A stretch of DNA of 64,000 bases, taken from the NCBI GenBank assembly GCA_963573385.1, contig CAUYLG010051082.1, positions 124,001 to 188,000 on the forward strand. The letters run 5' to 3'. Position numbers and translations under genes: made by a program. The first letter of the stretch is position 1. Every line of letters starts with the position of its first letter. This document shows, piece by piece, positions 1-15,089 of the stretch. The DNA is from Cacajao melanocephalus. Taxonomy: Eukaryota > Chordata > Mammalia > Primates > Pitheciidae. The notes beneath the pieces are model-generated. The model did not search any database. It was not told the DNA's origin and saw nothing but the letters and a program-made list of their open reading frames with translations.

Positions 1-329
1 GGCTCAGTTGATTGTTAGCATCTTTTATCAACAAAGTGATTTTAGTTAAGGCATATACATTGGGTTTTTAGATATAATGCTATCGTACACTCAATAGACT
101 GTAGCATAGTAGAAACATAACTTTAGATGCACTGGAAAACCAAAACATTTATGCAACTATCTTTATTTCAATGGCTTGGAACTGAACCTACAATCCCTGA
201 GGTACAGCTGTATATAGAATATATAAATATAGGTATATATTCAGGGATATAAGTATGCTTGTATATATTTATATATGTATATAGGTATGCCTGTATATAC
301 TTATTCCTAAAGCAGTAATAACAACAATA

Positions 330-545
330 ATGAAAGTGTCAGGTACTGAGCACTGAACTAGGCACTGTGCACACACTATCTCATTTCATCCTCACCATTC
401 AACACGGTAGGTATTATTATTACTTCCATTTTATAGGCTGAGAAATTGAGGCTTAGATATACAAAAGGAAAGTAGCAGAACAAGAATTTGTACCCAGATT
501 TGTCTAATTCCAAAGCTCAGTCTTTCAAACACTGTACAACCCTCT
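330..545 (+). repeat. MIR SINE fossil
   Basis: The order of motifs fits the MIR consensus: a 'ctaggcactgtgc' block, 'ctcatttcatcctcacc', a TATTATTATT stretch, then 'ccattttataggctgag' and 'aaattgaggc'. It is diverged, as expected for an ancient mammalian SINE. Confidence 0.8.
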
Positions 546-1829
546 ATTCTGTAAGTTAGCTTACCCACTACATGGTGGTGGCTAACGTGTCCAAAGAATC
601 AGAAAGGGAGAGATTCCTCCGTATCCCTCATACTCAGGAGACAAAGCCTGTATAGAGGGCACAATAGCCATGGGTTAGGGTGACCTGTGGAAGGGCTGGC
701 TTTGGGAAAGGGACAACTTCTAGGTATCTTCTTCCCTACCTCATATTTTTGCTGCCCAAGTGTTTCAGAAATCTAAGAGAATAATTGCAGGGCTGTTACA
801 GCACAAGACTTCATGTTTGATTTTTACTGAATAAAGTGTATTTTTTACCAAAGATTTCACTTAGAACACTTTTACCAGCTCACCTTTCTTCACAATCTCT
901 TCTAGTCTTTTATCTTGGGATGAGAATTCTAATATATCTGTAGCAATAGTAATCACAGAGGGATTAACAAATAGGACATGTTCTCATGTGTTTTAACTTT
1001 GAAGACATGGTGGTTTATTAAAGTCATGTTCAATGAAAGCTTTTCATTTTCTTTTTTTTCTTAAACCCCAACATAGCTAGTGCTATGAGTGATATACTTT
1101 AAACTTGTAATACCTATGATGAGGCTATTCCTGAAGTCTTTCTTCTGTGTTGGCTAGTTAATGGACTTTAAATGTCCATTTCTGTTTTTAAAAATGTAGC
1201 TGCAGTAGCAGGGGTTTAGCTCTCTGCATAATAATGACTGATCTAAGGGCAGCAAGGAGCTTGAGTCGAGGTCAGTAAGAGAAGGTTGTGGCTGGATTGA
1301 TGTTGACCTGGTGTTGACTCACGTCCTCATTAGCGGGGATGGTAAACAACAAGCTAATTAAATTCTCTAGAAGAAGGCAAATGGGATGGGGAGAACAGAA
1401 GATATTATGTAAAAGATCTTAGAAAGCATGCCACTAGTTCATTCATATCAAAACCATGAGTAGATGACAAAAGGTGGTGTGCTTTGGGCTATACTGCCAG
1501 TGGAAGGTTTGTGGTTAATAGAAAGCTAATACTTAAATGTGATGATAGTGGGGATAGAATAAAACCAGGGCAGCCTTGACTTTCGTATTTGAGAGAAAAC
1601 ACAAAATACGATGCAGGGACTGTTCTTTTGGTTCACTTTATGTTCCTTTACTTTTGTGCTGTGCTTCAATTATATAACTGTAATTGTGTCTTAATTGGGG
1701 ACATTTGTACTGCTCTGATTTTAATCAGGTGCCTCCACTAAAATGTGTTGCTGTCATAGGAGCACATATCACGTGTCATTTCTCCTGTTCCATGACCTAC
1801 TCCCTCCACTACCCAATCACAATAACTAT

Positions 1830-2070
1830 TACTACTAATCCACAATATTTGTTAGGCACCTGCTATTCATGGCACTGTGCTAAGCATGTTCCAGGGATTA
1901 TTGCTCTTAATACTCATCACAGCTTTGTATTACCCATGTTACAGATGAAAAAACTGAAGCTTAAAGATGTTAAACAAATTGTCCAAGTTCACATAGTAAG
2001 TGTTTTAACTGGGTCTTGGGCACGTGACTTCCTGATTCCCAAAACTTCACATTTCACTACTGTGTGACAC
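1830..2070 (+). repeat. MIR SINE fossil
   Basis: It shows 'ttaggcacctgctattcat', 'ggcactgtgctaagcatg', 'ttacagatgaaaaaactga' and 'gtccaagttcacatagtaag' in the MIR order. A 127-codon open frame across it is a repeat artefact. Confidence 0.8.
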
Positions 2071-3899
2071 TATGGATGAAATTGCAGCAATCCACTCATA
2101 TTCTCTCTGGCCCTCTGCTTGTCTTATGATCAGTAGCAAACACCTGTGGTGTGATATATGTATGTGTATTCTGTAGCTAACCTCACCTTCTTCTTTTGGG
2201 AAGTCTTCCATGGGCCCCTAAAATGACTTTCCATTTTCCTTTTATTCCATTCTGCTTACTTGACACTACTTCACATAATTAATTATATGTCTTATATAAA
2301 AATCCATAGCAATCCAGACCAGTTGTGTTGAAACTAACATTACTGAGGACCACATATGAAAACTACTATAAAGTGAGTACAGTATTTCTTGTGTACTTAC
2401 ATCTTATGTCCTCAACAAAAATTGGAGAGCCCTTCATGGCAGGGAATGACTTATTGTAATGTCTTCTATCTTGCAATTTTATCCTCTTAAACATAGAAGA
2501 TTCTCACAAAAAAAAAGGCTTACTGATTGATAGTTAACAGGATCCGGAGAGGAATTATTCTATAACTTGGTCAGTAATACTTGTATCAAAATATTTACTT
2601 GTTTTTATTAGTATTTCCTGTTTGTGTCTAGCAATATAAAGCAAATTCTTCATCTTCTTGCTTATTTTACAATTTTGGTTTACTGATATTCATATTTTTT
2701 ATTTAAATGTATTAAATCTCTTTTGTGGAAACACTTTTGTGATTATCTGACTTTCTTTGTTAAAGGGTTTTGATTTCACTTTTCCACTTACAGCTCCCTC
2801 ATTCACTCTCTGTATTCACAGAGCTTTCTGCATATGCATGGGGCATCCATTTCTAGATTAAGTTCCTTTCACTGGGTAGACAGGTCTCAAATAAATTACC
2901 CAAGAGGCCCCCCCCCACCACACACTGGCAGAGAAGCCAGTATAGTTAATAACTAAAACACACAAAATTGAGAAACCTTTATTTTCCCTGTAATTTTTAT
3001 TTTAAGGATAATTTTTTATTTGCTTAATTGGTTCTGCATGAGATCCTTTTGTTCCCTATCCTTGGCATGTTGTCACTTCAGGATTTTTAGTCTTTGTTGG
3101 AAGAAAAGGGGGAACAATTAAATATGAAAGGTGAAAAATTATAACCACGAGGGACAGCTGGAGTTTATCTGATGTGACAATTTCCTTTTCCTGCTACAGA
3201 TTTGTTGCACCTCTGCAGAGAATAAAGCAAATCTGTGGCTGTGACAGGAATATTCTATTCTGTATAAGTTTTTATCGTTGAAATGTAATTATTTCATTTA
3301 TTGTAGGAATGAATAATGCATATGATTTTGGTTCTGGCCTACTTATAGAATCTTTCATAATGCCTTTTCTTGATGTCCATTTGTTTCTTAAAGAATGTGC
3401 TATTCACAGTGTTACTTCTCAGGGCCTTTGGACTTGATAAATTGAATTTTTCCACTTCACTATTCATTAATTTGATATCCAAATATTTTGAACATTTTTC
3501 ATATGAAATATGACCTCGCTGGATCTCCAAATTAACTTTCATTATTATAATCCTGTTCTCTTCATTTTTAATTTATTTCTAATTTATTGTTTTATATCAA
3601 GTTCTTCTCTTTCCATTTCGGTTATTTTAGATGCTGATGTTCATTTGTAAATGAACTTTTATTAGGTTTCAGCCTTGTCATTTGGAACTTCATTTCTTTT
3701 GTGCTCTTGTGTATGTAATTGATTGCAATCTTTGATCATTTGCTGTTAGTTTTCCATGTTCACTAATTGAGTGAAAGGAAGAGGCAAAGAAATGCTGAGA
3801 GAAGAGAGGATAATGGAGTCAAAGTTCTCATTAAAGAGAAGTAGGTTAAGTATAAGAGGTTCTATTTTCATTCTAATACTAGAGATTTTCTGTTTTCAG

Positions 3900-4136
3900 A
3901 ATATGAAGAAGATTTTGAAGTAGATGAGGAGAAACAAGATGAAAAAGCCAATGAAGAAGGACAGGCTGATGTTCAAATGAATGGAATACCAAAGTCACCT
4001 TTGGATGATAAAAAAGATAATTTAGACCCTGAAAAAGAGAATGAAACCTCATCACAGAAGGCACCAGATGCCCATGACAATGTGAAAGATGAGAATGATG
4101 GATGCTCTGAGAGTGACCTGGAAGAGGATAAACAAG
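3900..4136 (+). CDS. ERICH3: ERICH3 internal coding exon A (glutamate-rich protein 3)
   Basis: This 237-nt exon encodes about 79 residues starting (aa)|YEEDFEVDEEKQDEKA and ending SESDLEEDKQ, dominated by Glu, Asp and Lys. The acceptor TCTGTTTTCAG ends at 3899. The donor is AAG|GCGAGT at 4137, a non-canonical GC site with otherwise strong consensus. The exon enters with two bases of a split codon and leaves with one G, so it is phase 1 at both ends. That G joins AT of exon B to make Asp. ERICH3 is a poorly characterised acidic protein reported at primary cilia and on vesicles. This segment belongs to its acidic middle and C-terminal part. It is probably disordered, with no catalytic motif. 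The gene name comes from recognising the protein sequence, and the boundaries come from splice signals and phase. Confidence 0.9.
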
Positions 4137-4261
4137 GCGAGTTGTTCGGCTTATCATGTAACGTAGGCTGTTTAGTGAGTGTGTTTACTACTTTTCTTTG
4201 TTTTCTATTTAATGAGATAATCCTCTTTTTTCCCTCTTGAATATATAAATTTTTAACTTTT

Positions 4262-7200
4262 AAATAAAGGGTACATGTGCAGGTTTGCTACACAGGTAAA
4301 CTTCTGTCGTGGGGGTTTGTTGTACACATTATTTCATCACCCAGGCATTAAACCTGGCACATTTGTTATTTTTCCTGATCCTCTTTCTCCTCTCACCCTC
4401 CATCCTTCAATAGACCCTGGTGTTTGTTGTTCCCCTCTATGTGTCCCAGTGTTCTCATCATTTAGCTCCCACTTTGAGAGCATGTGGTAATTGGTTTTCT
4501 GTTACTACATTAGTTTGCTAAGGATAATGGCCTACGGCTCCATCCATGTCCCTGTAAAGGACATGATTTCATTCTCTTTTTATGGCTTCACAGTATTCCA
4601 TGGTGTATATGTACCACATTTTCTTTATCTAGTGTACTGTTGATGAACGTTTAGGTTGATTCCATACTTTTGCTATTGTGACTATAAAGACATGTGTGTA
4701 CATGCCTTTATAACACAATGATTTATATTCCTTTGGGTATTTACCCAATAATGGGATTGTTGGGTTGAATAGTATTTCTGTTTTTAGGTCTTTGAGGAAT
4801 TACCAAACTGTCTTCCACAATGGTTGAACTAGTTTACACTCCCAGCAACAGTGTATAAGTGTTCCTTTTTCTTTGCAACATCACCAAATAATAACGTCTG
4901 TTATTTTTTGACTTTTTAGTAATAGCCATTAGAACAGGTAACAGATGGTATCTTAATGTAGTTTTGATTTGCATTTCTCTAATGATTAGTGATAACTGCT
5001 ATATCCCCTGAAGAAGTGCAACAAATCTGTAGAGATTTTTTTTCATCTGATTGCCAGCCGCATGTATGTCTTCTTTTGAAAAGTGTGTTTTCAGGCCTGG
5101 TGCTGTGGCTCACGCCTGTAATCCCAGCACTTTGAGAGGCCAAGGCAGGTGGATCACTTGAGGTCAGGAGGTTGAGACCAGCCTGGCCAATATGGTGAAA
5201 TCCCATCTCTACAGAAATACAAAAATTAGCTGGGTGTCATGGCAGGCACCTGTAATCTCAGCTATTCAGGAAGCTGAGACAGGAGACTCGAACCCGGGAG
5301 GTGGAGGTTGCAGTGAGCCAAGATTGTGCCATTGCACTCCAGCCTGGGTGACACAGCAAGACTCTGTGTCCCCCTCACCCAAAAAAATTGCCTGTTCCTG
5401 TCCTTTACCTGCCTTTTATTGATGTTTTTCTTTTTCTTGTAAATTTGTTTAAGTTTGTTGTAGATACTGGGTATTAGACCTTTGTCAGATGAATAGTTTG
5501 CAAAAATTTTCTCCCATTTTGTAGGTTTCATGTTCACTCTATTGTTAGTTTCCTTTGCTATGCACATGCTCTTTATTTAGATCTCACTTGTCAATTTTTG
5601 CTTTTGCTGCAATTGCTTTTGGCATCTTTGTTTTGAAATCTTTGCCCATTCCTATGTCCAGAACAGTATTGCCTAGGTTGTTTTCCAGGGTTTGTATAGT
5701 TTTCATTTTTACATTTAAGTCTTTAATCCATCTTGAATTAATTTTTGTATACAGAGTAGGGAAGGGGTCCAGTTAGCAAATGGCTATCCAGGTACCCCAG
5801 CACAATGTATTGAATAGGGAGTCCCTTCCCCATTGCATTTATCAGGTTTGTTGAAGATCAAATACTTGTAGGTGTGTGGCCTTATTTCTGTGTTCTCTAT
5901 TCTGTTCCATTGGTCGATGTGTTTGTTTTTGTACGAGTACAATGCTGTTTTTGTTACTGTAGCCCTGTAGTATAGTTTGAAGTCTGATAGCATGATGTCT
6001 CTAGTTTTGTTGTTTTTGCTTAGGATTGCCTTGGCTATTCAGACCTTTTTTGGTTCCATATGAATTTTAAAATAGTTTTTTTCTAGTTCTGTGAAAAATC
6101 TCAACATTAGTTTAATAGGAACAGCATTGAAAGGATAAACTGTTTTGGGAAGTATGGCCATTTTAATAATAGTGATTCTTCCCATCCATGAGCATGGAAT
6201 GTTTTTCCATTTGTTTGTGTCATCTCTGATTTCTTTGAGCAGTGTTTTGTGGTTCTCCCTGTAAAGATCTTTCACCTCCCTGGTTAGTTTTATTCCTAGG
6301 TATTTTATTTTTTGTGTGGCAATTGTGAATGGGACTGCATTTTTAATTTGGCTCTTAGCTTGACTATTGTTGGTATGTAGGAATGTCAGTGATTTTTGCA
6401 CTTTGATTTGGTATCCTGAGACTTTGCTGAAGTTATTTATCAGCTTAAGGGGCTTTTGGGCCAAGACTATGGGGTTTTCTAGATATAGGATCATCTTGTT
6501 TGCCAAAATGGGATAGTTTGACTTCCTCTCTTCCTATTTGGATGCGCTTTATTTCTTCCTCTTGCCTGATTGCCCTGGCAAGGGCTTCCAATACTATGTT
6601 GAATAGGAATGGTGAGATAAAGCATCCTTGTCTTGTGCTGATTTTCAAGGGGAATGCTTCCAGCATTTGCCCATTCAGTATGATGTTGGCTGTGGGTCTG
6701 TCATGGATGGCTCTTATTATTTTGAGTTTTGTTCCTTTGATATCTAGATTATTGACAGTTTTTAACATGAAGAGGTGTTGAATTTTATCAAAAACCTTTC
6801 TGCATCTATTTAGAAAAGCATGTGGTTTTTGTCTTTAATTCTGTTTATGGGATGAATCACATAAATTATTGATTTGCATATGTCAAACCAACTTTGCATC
6901 CCAGGTATAAAGCCTACTCGATCATGGTGAATAAGCTTTTTGGTGTGCTGCTGGATTTCATTTGCCAGTATTTGGTTGAGGATTTTTGCATTAATGTTCA
7001 TCAAGAATATTGGCCTGAGTTTTATTTTTTGTTGTTGTGTCTGTGCCAGGTTCTGGTATCAGGATGATATTGACCTCAAAGCGTGAGTTAAGGAGGAGTC
7101 CCTCATCCTTGATTTTTTGGAATAGTTTCTGTAGGAGTTGTACCAGCTGTTCTTTATACATCTATTAGAAATTAGCTATAAATCCATCTGGTCCTTGGCT

Positions 7201-8622
7201 TTTTTTTTTAATTGATAGGCTATTTATTACTGACTCAATTTCAGAGCTTATTGTTGGTCTGTTTGGGGATTCAGTTTCTTCTTGGTTCAGTCTTGAGAGG
7301 GCTATGTCCAGGAATTTATCAATTTCTTACAGATTTTCTAGTTTATATGCATAGAGGTGTTCATAATATTCTCTGACAGTTGTTTGTATTTCTGTTGGAT
7401 CAGTGGTGCTATCCGCCGGTAGTTTCTGATTGTGGTTATTTGAATCTTCTCTGTCTTCTTTTTTATTAGTGTAGCTAGTGGTCTGTTTTATTAATTAAAA
7501 AAAAAACCTCACTCCAGAATTTGTTGATCTTTTGAATTATCTTTCATGTCTCAGACTCTTTCAGTTCAGGCCTGATTTTGATTATCTCTTGTCTTCTGCT
7601 AGCTTGAAGATTTATTGCTGATGGTTCTCCAATTCTTTTAGTTGTGATATTAGGTTATTAACTTGAGATCTTTTATTAACTTGAGATCTTTCTAACTTCT
7701 TGATTTGGTTATTTAGTGCTATTAATTTCACTCTTAACATTCTCCTTAGCTGCGTTCCAGAGATTCTAGCATGTTGTATCTTTATTCCGTACTCAAATGT
7801 CATTCCGGGGCAGGTTATTCAATTTCCATGTAATTATATGATTTTGAGTGCATTTCTTAGTCTTGATTTCTAATTTGATTGTGCTGTGGTCTGAGAGTTT
7901 GTTTTCTTATGATTTCAGTTCTTTTGCATTTGCTGAGGAATGTTTTACTTCTGAAAATGTGATTGATTTTAGAAAATGTCATATGTGGCAATAAGAAGAG
8001 TGTATATTCTGTTGATTTTTGGGTGGAGAGTTCTGTAGATGTCTACAAGGTCCATTTCATCCACTGCTGAGTTCAGGTTCTGAATATCTTTGTTAATGTT
8101 CTATCTCAATGAGCTGTGTAAAGTGACTTTAACACCACACTGGAAATATTACACAAGCACTTCCACAGTATTATTATGTGGGAGTCTAGGTCCCTTTGAA
8201 GGCCTCTGATAACTTGCTTTATGTTTCTTGGGGCTCCTGTGTTGGGGAGAAATATTTAGGATAGTTAGATCTTGTTGAATTGAACCCTTTATCATTATGT
8301 AATCCTCTCTTTGTCTTTTTCTTTTTTCAATCTTTATTGGTTTAAAGTCTATTTTGTCTGGAACTAGGATTGGAGCCACTGCTTTTTGCTGTTTTCTATT
8401 TGCTTGGTGGATTTTTCTCCATTCTTTTATTTTGAGCCTATGTGTGTCTCTGCACGTGAGATGGGTCTCTTGAAAACAACATAGCAATAGGTCTTGGTTC
8501 TTTATCCAGCTTGTCATTCTGTGTCTTTCAATTGGGGCATTTAGGCCATTTACATTCAAGGTTAGTATTGATATGTGTGGATTTGATATTGTCATCATGA
8601 TGTTAGCTGGTTATTATTTTCC
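4262..8622 (-). mobile_element. L1 LINE, 5'-truncated, minus strand, interrupted by an Alu
   Basis: Read on the minus strand, this runs from the L1 3' UTR at the low-coordinate end back to the start of ORF2 near 8600. The ORF2 start is recognisable by its first residues ISILTLNVNGLN and by QETHLTC of the endonuclease domain. ORF1 and the 5' UTR are missing. ORF2 is broken by many stops and frameshifts. Where active copies have FADD in the reverse transcriptase, this copy reads FGKQDD, so it is dead. An 18-bp tandem duplication sits at about 7655-7692. It lies antisense to ERICH3. An Alu inserted at 5094-5388 splits the 3' part. Confidence 0.92.
5094..5388 (+). mobile_element. Alu SINE inserted in L1
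   Basis: It begins GGCCTGGTGCTGTGGCTCAC and contains 'cctgtaatcccagcacttt', the second-monomer 'gtgagccaagattgtgcc' and a short A-tail at 5381-5387. The L1 sequence resumes on both sides, so the Alu is younger than the L1. Confidence 0.95.
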
Positions 8623-9699
8623 CATTGTTTTTACCTCTGAAATTGTTTTGTGGTATAAAATCTCAAAATTTTGAATTTGAGAAGTATATTAGGATAACAT
8701 GAAATAAAAGTAAATTAAGTACTCACAAGAGCAAATATTTAGTTTATTGTTCTACTCTTTTCAAAAAAGAATTCGAGCAATCCTATTCTAAAATTTTATG
8801 TATGCACATACAAGGCAATACAATAAAGAACATAAATTATTAGAAGATAAGAGAAGATAGTTTACCAGGAGCCAGAGATGGGACTGTGACTAGGCTCGAA
8901 CTAAAAATTGAATCCCAGGCTTCCTGACAGTCAAGATAAAGAATAAAGTACAATGTGCAAAATGAGAATGATGTCAACTCTCAGTGAATTTTAAAACAAC
9001 ATTTGCCATTATTTTTATTATGTTGAAAATACTACTCAATATAAATTGTCAGACAGTGAAATTTTCTTTTTAAGGTTTTAAACCAGGCCTTTTCTATATT
9101 TCTTTTAATACTTACATTTTATGTTTCTTAGATTAGACATGACTAGTATATAAACTCTCTTCCAAATTTGATTATAAATATTACAGTTAGGTTTATAATT
9201 ATAATCCTATACAATATAGAGAATGTTAAAGAAATTTTTGGAAAAATGATGTAATCTAAGTTAATAATTTTGAAGAAACTATCCAAGTGACATGAACCTG
9301 GAAAAAGAGTGAAAATATGTTTGCATATTCATATAACTAGTTCAAAGCACAAAGACTCTTAATTATTTCTTTAGTACTGGTGGGAAACTATCAAGTTGTT
9401 GATTTCATAAAGATTCAGTACACTCTTTGGTTATCTTGTAATTGGGGATACATTTTGTGCTGCATAATCACCTTGCTTCCTAGGGATCAAATAGATTTTT
9501 CTAAGACAGAATAATTTTTTATATTCAAACAGAGAAAATTTTAGCCAGTTCTTGGTTCTTCCTTGGAAGGAAAGCTTTAATCATTTAGACCTGTAATTAT
9601 TGAATAACTGACAGCAATAGGTAAACTTTAACATTGAATACTATTTGCATATAACTAATTAGAATCCTATGTTTGGAAAGGTATCCTATAATTGATAAT

Positions 9700-9930
9700 G
9701 CAATAGCTCATATACTAGGCACTGTTTATTAAGACTCTATTTAAAATGTTAAGCCTTATGCTAAATGTTTTACGTGAATTATCTCAGTTCCTCAACAATC
9801 TTTAAAATGCAGAGTCTTTTCTTTTATCTCCATTTTACAAATAAATAAACTTGGAAATGGTGAGATTAGGTAATTCCCAAATTCACGCAGTCAGAAGGCA
9901 GTGGAATCAAGATGCAATTGCTATCCAACT
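9700..9930 (+). repeat. MIR SINE fossil
   Basis: It contains 'ctaggcactgtttattaag', 'tatctccattttacaaata' and 'aattcacgcagtcagaagg' in the MIR order. Confidence 0.7.
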
Positions 9931-10446
9931 TCAGAACCTGCAATTTGGAGAAAAAAAATCAAAATCAGAAAATATTCACTTACCTCAAATTAAAGGACAT
10001 CCCCCCAATAAAAGAGTTATATTTCCTTAAAAATATGCATTTTAGAGAAATTTATCTTGAGCTCTTCATCTTATCCTAGTCTGTAGCCTTTGTTTTTTTT
10101 TTTTAATTTTGTTTTTAAAAAGAAGAAAATGGACAGTTTCTACTGTCAAATTTTATGTTTTTCCTACCTGAATGGACTTCCCTATCTACCCTAAGACTAT
10201 TTGCTTAGTTCTAGCACCTCTCCCTCTTCTTCCATGACTCTCTTCTACATTACCAGTCTTTACTGAGCTCTATAATTTATGAAAACCCATCATTCAATAG
10301 TTTATTTTTCACTCATTGTTTAGGTATGTTAAATTTTGTTCCTTTAATTTATTACACAAGTTAATAACAAAAATTAATTATCATATAAAAGCTAGGACTG
10401 TGTGTATTTGTTATTTCTTACATAGCTGATTTTCCTTTTTTTGTCT

Positions 10447-11985
<1,539 letters not shown>

Positions 11986-12639
11986 GCTGATTTCTCAAAA
12001 GATATTTTTAAATAATAAGCTATTACTTGAATGTTAACATCAATAATACTAAGATGCTTTTGTTAGTGCCATGATATCTGGCTACATTTATGCTTTATGA
12101 CTGTTGGAATTTTTAATCGAAAAATTGTATAACTAGCAACATATAGATACAGAATATATAATATTTTAAGTAGATATGCAATGAAAGCTATAAAAACATA
12201 TAGCTGGTTCACAAATAATAGGAAATTTAAGAGCCAAAATTAAATTGGCTAGGTATTTTCTTTTGTTGTTTAATTAATGATGTTATTAAGCTATGCTTTT
12301 AAAGGGCTCTTTTGCATGCTTGGTGTTTACATTAAAACAGCATCATTATTTGGAAATCAAATCTCATTGCTGATTACTGCTCTTTTTACTCTGTCTCCAG
12401 ACTTTCTCTTATTTTCCATTTCTTTATTTAGATAACTTGGCTTTTCGTTATTCAAGGCATAAACATGCCTTTTAGTATGTGGAGTATCTGTATTAGAGAT
12501 TTTATCCAGCGAACAAGTAGCATATATTAAAAATGATAATGACATGATAGATTCCTTGGAATACTCTATTGAAAAGCCAGACGGCATTTCATTTTCAGAA
12601 GTGTAAGAGGTATATGTGACCACTGAATCCCAGACACCA

Positions 12640-12850
12640 GTACATCCTTTTTATTGACGTGATTAAGAATCTTGCTGTTAGTATTTGGATGTGTTTCATT
12701 TGAACCTGCCTGCACCTGTTCCCAGAGGGCAAACAATTGCCCAGGCTGTCACTCTTGTGACAAGTCGGCCCCATTTGAACTGCCAGCTAACAATTGCGTC
12801 GGCCCGCCTTGATGAATACACTGTGCTGAGCAGCCCGTGAGTGAAAGAGT
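12640..12850. promoter_or_regulatory. Candidate conserved regulatory element (unproven)
   Basis: This is a unique, non-repeat stretch with several CpGs (for example GCGTCGGCCCGCC) in otherwise CpG-poor intron. It has a perfect 6-bp-arm hairpin GGGCAA-ACAA-TTGCCC at 12727-12742, a second short one GTCAC-TCTT-GTGAC at 12748-12761, a CACCTG E-box and two ACAATTG sites. The look is that of a conserved non-coding element. That is inference only, since no alignment is available here. Confidence 0.3.
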
Positions 12851-13084
12851 GCTACCGGCTGCAAGCTGACTAAGAGAGGACCCTGGTTTAGGAGTGATGC
12901 GTGAGACTTCCTACCATTTAAAAAGAACGACAGCTTCCTTTTCTCTGCATTTGTGTTGGCAACCCCAGGCACTAATTCACCAGTTGAAAATATATTGTCA
13001 TAGATGAATGTTATGAGGTTGAGGGGAAAAGTATCATGTCGCTGAAAATATAACTTTATGGACAGTTTGATGATAGTGCCCATG

Positions 13085-13380
13085 AGTAAGAGGTCAACAG
13101 GTACAAAGTTACAGTTAGACAGGAAGAATACGTTCTGGTATTTTACTACACAATACGGTGACTATAGCAAATAACAATGTAATATATATTTCAAGATAGC
13201 TAGATTTTTGAATGTTATAGCCACAAGGAAATGATGAATGTTTAAAGTGATATATATGTAATTACCCCAATTTGATCATCATACTATGTATACATGCATT
13301 GAAACATCACATTGTATCTCTTAAATATGTGCAATAATTATGTGTCAATTATAAATTTAAAAATTAGTAATAGAAAAAAG
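13085..13380 (+). mobile_element. Old L1 3' UTR fragment
   Basis: It contains 'gttctggtattttactacac', 'ggtgactatagcaaataac', 'aattaccccaatttgatca' and 'caataattatgtgtcaatta', which follow the order of an older L1 3' UTR in plus orientation. Confidence 0.75.
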
Positions 13381-15089
13381 ACTAGCACCTTTTGAGAAAG
13401 ATTAGACAGATTGAGGTCAAAGTAGAGATAGAGAAGAGACTTCTTCCAGAATTTAAAAAAAGAAAGTAAGACTTGAAGTACTTTTTTTTAGTAAGAAAGA
13501 TAATTTCATGTACACTATTTTTCAGTCTGTTGAAGAAGTAGATCCTATAAACTTTTAAAGTCCCAGAATCACAATAATATTGTACTTAATTGGCTTATGA
13601 TTTTAAGAATCTTATCATTAATTTTTCGGCTTTACTCTGGGTTTGAAAAGAAGTGTAGGGTTGTAGGCTGCTCCTGTGTTGAAATTCTATGTGTTGTGAG
13701 ATGCACCCTTGGACTTCAGTGTAATGTGTCTACTTCTTGGATCAGAGAGGATTATGGGAATATTATAGATGGCTTCTGATCGAATCATACATATAATATA
13801 TATGATTTTTTGCATGGTCAATCAAACTTAAATGTTTCTTAATGGTAATAATTTCCCAATCCATAGTCATTTTTCTATTGTTGAAGCAGGAAGTCATAAC
13901 TTCAGGTGAATACTGAAATGTAGAACCATCCTTCTATTCACACAAAAATACTTTTCTATGAATTGTTTCTCTATAGTTTTAATCTGCCTCGTAGAAAACA
14001 AAGGCATTACCTAGACACTCAGTGAACTCTTGTGAATGAAGAAGGGCTGATTGACTAGATCAATAGATGAATGAAAATAATATATGAAGCACAATGTGAC
14101 ACATGATTTGATTGCATTATCACTGTTTTAACATTTTATTTTAATGTTTAGAAAGTGCAATTAAAGGCAAGTATGAAGAAAATTTTATTTTATTTGTTTT
14201 ATTCTCCTCCTGCTCTATCTTCATTTACTTGTGGATATGCATTCTTCCACATACTTGTCTCACTGATGATTTGAGATATTTCAACTGATGTTAATAACCA
14301 TCAGTATGAAAGCATATGTTCCCTATTGAGACTAAAAACCAGTTACTCTTCATAGCTGGAATTGGATAATGTATACTTTTATTTTCATTAAGCACAGTTT
14401 CATCCTATAATATTTATTGAGTATAAAGCACTTGTCTAATTAGCTGTTACTGTACATGAAGATATTGATTGAACTGATATAGAATAGAAATAGATTTTCG
14501 TGAACTTGTGAGTGTCATGAAGACAGAACTATTTATATAACTAATAGTAGGATATAGAAATTCATGTGTCATGGCTAATTTGAAGAAAATAGGAGCAGCA
14601 TATATGCAGATTTTGCTGTGAACTCTTGGACTAAGGAATAGGAAGGTGAAACTTGAATGGTATTAGAGTTGAAAAGCCTGTTGGATCCACTAGGTTGTCG
14701 CTGAGATGATTTTCAATTTTAATTGCATTTACTCATTTTAGTTTGTGAACTTAAACTGCAGTTTCTGTATGTGCTTCCAGCTAATAAATCAAAAACAAAG
14801 TGTTAAAATCAGGACACTAATGAAGGAAATGGTGAATTTAAACTGTGGTAAAATCATGCTTCTTGCTAGCAAGTGAGAAAATGATTGAAAACGAAGGTCA
14901 GGTCTTGTCATTGGTTTAAAACGGACAATTTTGCTACTGACGGTAATAAGCATGTGGCATGGAGAGTCATCTACAGTCACTGTTAGAGTGAACCAATACC
15001 ATTATGAACATGTGCAGATGATCTGTTGCTCTCATGCAAAAAAAGGTAGATAGCTAGTCAATCTCTGTTTTGAGTGTGTATTGTAGGTA

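Larger units (their letters stand above)
1..3899 (+). other. ERICH3: Intron upstream of exon A (ERICH3), partial
   Basis: This is AT-rich intronic sequence ending in the acceptor TCTGTTTTCAG at 3889-3899. I found no exon-like open stretch bounded by good splice sites. It holds two MIR fossils, an AT-rich TATA-type tract at about 215-300 and a run of ten C at about 2911. The rest appears unique. Placement in the gene is inferred from the downstream exons. Confidence 0.75.

Noticed and set aside
1684..2067. 127-codon open frame
   Set aside because: It lies across a MIR fossil, with no splice sites and no recognisable protein.
4139..4165. GT dinucleotides just after exon A as the donor
   Set aside because: GA|GTTGTT and CAT|GTAACG are weak, and the phase into exon B fits only the GC site at 4137.
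3977..4240. ATG within exon A as a translation start, with read-through past 4136
   Set aside because: The exon is open upstream to a strong acceptor, and the residues match ERICH3. Beyond 4136 the frame becomes hydrophobic intron sequence, consistent with splicing at the GC donor.
5784..8598. Several minus-strand open frames with reverse-transcriptase-like residues
   Set aside because: These are pieces of one dead L1 ORF2, broken by stops and frameshifts. They are annotated once as the L1.
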